Assembly: GCA_040902535.1 (NCBI GenBank)
Contig: JBBDXD010000028.1
Coordinates: 122,080 to 186,079 of the forward strand
Direction of reading: 5' to 3'
DNA: 64,000 nt
Source: Dehalococcoidia bacterium
GTDB lineage: Bacteria; Chloroflexota; Dehalococcoidia; DSTF01; JACRBR01
Shown here: positions 61,877 through 64,000 of the stretch, piece by piece
Position numbering within the stretch: position 1 is the first letter of the stretch
How the letters are laid out: the number at the start of each line of letters is the position of its first letter
Translations under genes and position numbers: made by a program
Notes under the pieces: model-generated
Database searches by the model: none
The model's input: the letters and a program-made list of their open reading frames with translations, nothing else
What the model was told of the DNA's origin: nothing

Positions 61877-62398
61877 CTATTCGACGGTGAAGTCGGTGTA
61901 CATCCCACGATCGTAGTGGACAAAGGTCTCGCCACTATGCTCCTCCACAATGTTGCAGATTAGGGCGTAGTGGCCGGCGTCCAGGTTGACGCTCAGCGTC
62001 TCGGAAGCCCCCTCCGCGATCTCCTCCACCTCGTCGATCACCTCGATGCCGTCTCCCTCCTCGTCCACGGACCCATCGTCCGCCGTCGGAAGATTCGCTG
62101 CGTCAAGATCCGTCCGGATTACGACGAATTCATGCGCGTGTTCCGGGCCGGTGTTTTCGATGTTGAAGGTCACGTCGCCCGCAGGTGAAGACGCATCGGC
62201 AATGACGGAGAAGTCGACGAGTTCTACGCTGACTTCAGCCCCTTCCGAGCCGCCGGCGGACGGACTCGCGCTGACGGACGTGGGGCTTGTGATGCCGAGT
62301 GGTGTCGTATCCACGTCGTTGTTGTTGTCATCATCATCGCCGCAGCCGGCCAGGGTTCCAACCAGGACGAGCACAACAAGTGTCGCAAGTAATCGCAT
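61877..62398 (-). CDS. Cupredoxin-like lipoprotein related to the CopA tail
   Basis: A 173-residue predicted lipoprotein: signal with lipobox LAGC (Cys 19), a Ser/Thr/Pro and Asp-rich linker to about 55, then a cupredoxin-like domain with H89 (HEFVV), C148 (LICNIVEE), H161 and M166 (VHYDRGM). The order and spacing of the ligands (C-x12-H-x4-M) equal those in CopA residues 838-899. It would sit on the outer face of the membrane and carry copper or electrons. GAGGAGG precedes the ATG. Confidence 0.82.
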   Translation of the reverse strand: MRLLATLVVLVLVGTLAGCGDDDDNNNDVDTTPLGITSPTSVSASPSAGGSEGAEVSVELVDFSVIADASSPAGDVTFNIENTGPEHAHEFVVIRTDLDAANLPTADDGSVDEEGDGIEVIDEVEEIAEGASETLSVNLDAGHYALICNIVEEHSGETFVHYDRGMYTDFTVE

Positions 62399-62532
62399 GG
62401 AGCCTCCTCGTCAGGCAATCGCACCGGTGAGGGCGATGGCTACGATCAGTCTACGCCCGCGACGACCGCGCATGAGCGTGGCGTCAGGCAAGCAGGTTGC
62501 GATCGTCTCGCAAAGTGCCGCTCAACCACCGG

Positions 62533-62575
62533 CATCTCCGCCTCGCGCTTCCCGCGTCCCGTTTCCAACCTCGTC
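62533..62575. repeat. Degenerate tandem heptamer array after the portal gene
   Basis: CATCTCCG, CCTCGCG, CTTCCCG, CGTCCCG, TTTCCAA, CCTCGTC. It overlaps the stop codon of the portal gene and belongs to the same family as the other period-7 arrays. Confidence 0.65.
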
Positions 62576-63917
62576 ACCCGCCCAGCATCCGCTGCTCATC
62601 AAGCCAGCGCCGGAACTCGCTTTCCGGATCTTCGACGCCCAGCTCGTCCGCCGCGCGCCTTCTCGAGTGAATGCCCGATGCGACGAGCGCGCGTTCGTCC
62701 GCGACGAGCCTGCTGCGGTCCAGCGGCAGCACGCTGCCCCAGATGATCCGCGAGCGATACGGCGCGTACGCCGGCCGCGGCTCGATGTGCTGCTCCAGGA
62801 TGCGCAGGACCATCTCGTTCCGCCGCTTGAACGCCGATGCGCGGATCAGCCGCTTGCGCTGCACATTCTTCAGCAGCGGGTCCAGTTCGACGTTCAGCGC
62901 CACGCCCGAAAGCCCCGAACGATTGTCGCCGAACGCCGTCCGCGGCGCCTCCCCCAGGTCGTGCAGCGCGCGATAAATGATCTCGACGTAGTCCGCGTGC
63001 AGCTTGACGCCACCGCCTTGCAGCAAGTCCAGCAAATACGCCCGCGCCCGCTCCGGGATCTCCCACACCGCGCCCGGCATCACGGCGATGTCCGTGCTTT
63101 CGGTGACGTTCTCCAGCACGGCGATCGGGTTGCCGCTCAGCTCCAGGATCATCGAGAGTTGCGTCAACGCCCGGTTCAGTTCGCGAAGCGGCTCCTTGAT
63201 CGCCGGCAGGTCCGATACGCCCCAGAACTGCTTCGGCTCGCGCAGGTTCGGATAGATGACGAACGGGATGAAGCCATACGGGTTCTCGCGCCGCTCGATG
63301 CGCGCGCCGCCGGCCCACAGCTCGAATTCGCCATCCGTCCACACCTCGACGATCTCGATCGCCGGTTGCGCCGCTCCGGCGCGCGTCCGGGCGCCCTTCG
63401 GCGGCGCGATGCCGTACATGCTGTGCGCCGCCTCCGCATCGAGCATATAGCGGCTCGCGACGCGCCACACGCGGGCCACGTCGTCGCCGCACCACCACGC
63501 GAAGAGTCCCTGCACGTCCGGCGCCGTGATCCGCACGCGACGCGCAGCGGCGTCCCACGTCACCTTGTACGCGCCATCCCCCAGGATCGACGCGTCGACT
63601 TCGTTGTCGAAGTCGAGTTGGTCGAGCTGGTTCTCCTCGTACACGCGCGCCAGCGTCCGTTCGGTTTCGCGTGCGCGCGCGGCGGCCTCCGGCGTGTCGT
63701 CGACCGGGTCGACGCCGAAGTTCAGCCCGCTGAGCACGTACGATGCCGTCTTGTCGACGATCGCCTTCGCGTAATTGAAGACCAGGCGCCGGTTCTGCCG
63801 CCGCAATGACGCCGGCCACTGGTCGCCGCCGTAAAACGCCAGGTGCTCCGCATAGCGCCGGATCCGCTGCGCGTCAAGCGTCCGCGTGATCGGATGGGAC
63901 TCGTTCATATCAGTCAT
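62574..63917 (-). CDS. Phage portal protein (SPP1 Gp6-like)
   Basis: A 447-residue portal protein: AKAIVDKTASYVLSGLNFGVD, YKVTWDAAARRVRITAPDVQ, ENPYGFIPFVIYPN, and GVSDLPAIKEPLRELNRALTQLSMI are typical of the SPP1-type portal fold. Portals form the dodecameric ring at the capsid vertex through which DNA is packed. GAGAGGAG precedes ATG. No terminase or capsid gene is visible in the window, and a dispersed repeat sits immediately upstream, so it is either one edge of a prophage or domesticated cluster, or an orphan. Confidence 0.87.
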   Translation of the reverse strand: MTDMNESHPITRTLDAQRIRRYAEHLAFYGGDQWPASLRRQNRRLVFNYAKAIVDKTASYVLSGLNFGVDPVDDTPEAAARARETERTLARVYEENQLDQLDFDNEVDASILGDGAYKVTWDAAARRVRITAPDVQGLFAWWCGDDVARVWRVASRYMLDAEAAHSMYGIAPPKGARTRAGAAQPAIEIVEVWTDGEFELWAGGARIERRENPYGFIPFVIYPNLREPKQFWGVSDLPAIKEPLRELNRALTQLSMILELSGNPIAVLENVTESTDIAVMPGAVWEIPERARAYLLDLLQGGGVKLHADYVEIIYRALHDLGEAPRTAFGDNRSGLSGVALNVELDPLLKNVQRKRLIRASAFKRRNEMVLRILEQHIEPRPAYAPYRSRIIWGSVLPLDRSRLVADERALVASGIHSRRRAADELGVEDPESEFRRWLDEQRMLGG

Positions 63918-63945
63918 GCTCCTCTCGTCGTCTGGAAGTTCGAAC

Positions 63946-63975
63946 CGTCATCCTGAGCGAACGCGAAGGATCTCG
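63946..63975. repeat. CGTCATCCTGAGC-type repeat at the window edge
   Basis: CGTCATCCTGAGCGAACGCG followed by AAGGATCTCG matches the two copies at 52771-52897. It lies 28 bases upstream of the portal gene start. Confidence 0.75.
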
Positions 63976-64000
63976 TCTCGCACTGCACCGCGCGCCGCTT

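Overview
The window is about 64 kb of high-GC bacterial chromosome. Dense housekeeping and metabolic genes alternate with short accessory patches of visibly lower GC. The gene content is a cop operon with a CsoR-type repressor, a fused siroheme decarboxylase beside a HemQ/Cld protein, CcsB-type cytochrome c maturation, an F420/deazaflavin-type nitroreductase-like protein, AddAB rather than RecBCD, and a GAAC-N4-GTTC LexA-like box. This fits a deep-branching Gram-positive-like lineage. Chloroflexota (Dehalococcoidia-like) is my best guess, but that is inference; Actinomycetota or Deinococcota-like relatives cannot be excluded without a search.

Layout. 1-5.1 kb: the start of secA, a small SWIM zinc-finger protein, a receiver-like protein without a phospho-acceptor, and a csoR-copZ-copA operon read leftwards from one promoter with nested operators; CopA carries an extra C-terminal cupredoxin-like domain. 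5.1-9.6 kb: a nucleotidyltransferase, then valS preceded by what looks like a leader-peptide attenuator with four consecutive GTA valine codons, then a dienelactone hydrolase. 10-18 kb: CapA, CcsB, PIG-L deacetylase, three Nudix domains in two genes, SRPBCC, a kinase-like APH protein, and DoxX with a small membrane partner. 18-22 kb: tag, a membrane protein, a scar made of duplicated gene tails, an unknown low-GC gene and a DUF885 protein. 22-29 kb: aldo/keto reductase, fused AhbAB and HemQ in one overlapping operon, then a heterodimeric ABC exporter with one degenerate ATP site, and a frameshifted methyltransferase. 30-33 kb: a five-gene operon led by a ribbon-helix-helix protein and ending in a DUF4097 beta-repeat protein. 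33-46 kb: mixed metabolic genes, a dodecin with a histone-like tail, two tandem hydrolase-cyclase fusions, tRNA-Thr(CGT), LhgO, dehydrogenases and a trypsin-like protease. 46-53 kb: addB-addA. 53-57 kb: a CMD-family protein, amt-glnK, and a convergent low-GC TcmP/three-Cys cassette with a LexA-like box in its promoter. 57-64 kb: PepA, Hsp20, a true single-domain response regulator, a decayed region with 59-bp tandem repeats, a second receiver-like protein, a cupredoxin lipoprotein related to the CopA tail, and a phage portal protein.

Expression style. Many promoter-proximal genes have a TANNNT-like -10 hexamer only 6-9 bases before the start codon, suggesting leaderless mRNAs, while genes inside operons have clear GGAGG-type ribosome sites and frequent ATGA overlaps. 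Intergenic spaces repeatedly carry short tandem heptamers, palindromes and a CGTCATCCTGAGC-type repeat. The strongest candidates for something undescribed are the valS attenuator, the 30.2-32.7 kb operon with 11-bp iterons, the LexA-box TcmP cassette, and the shared cupredoxin module.
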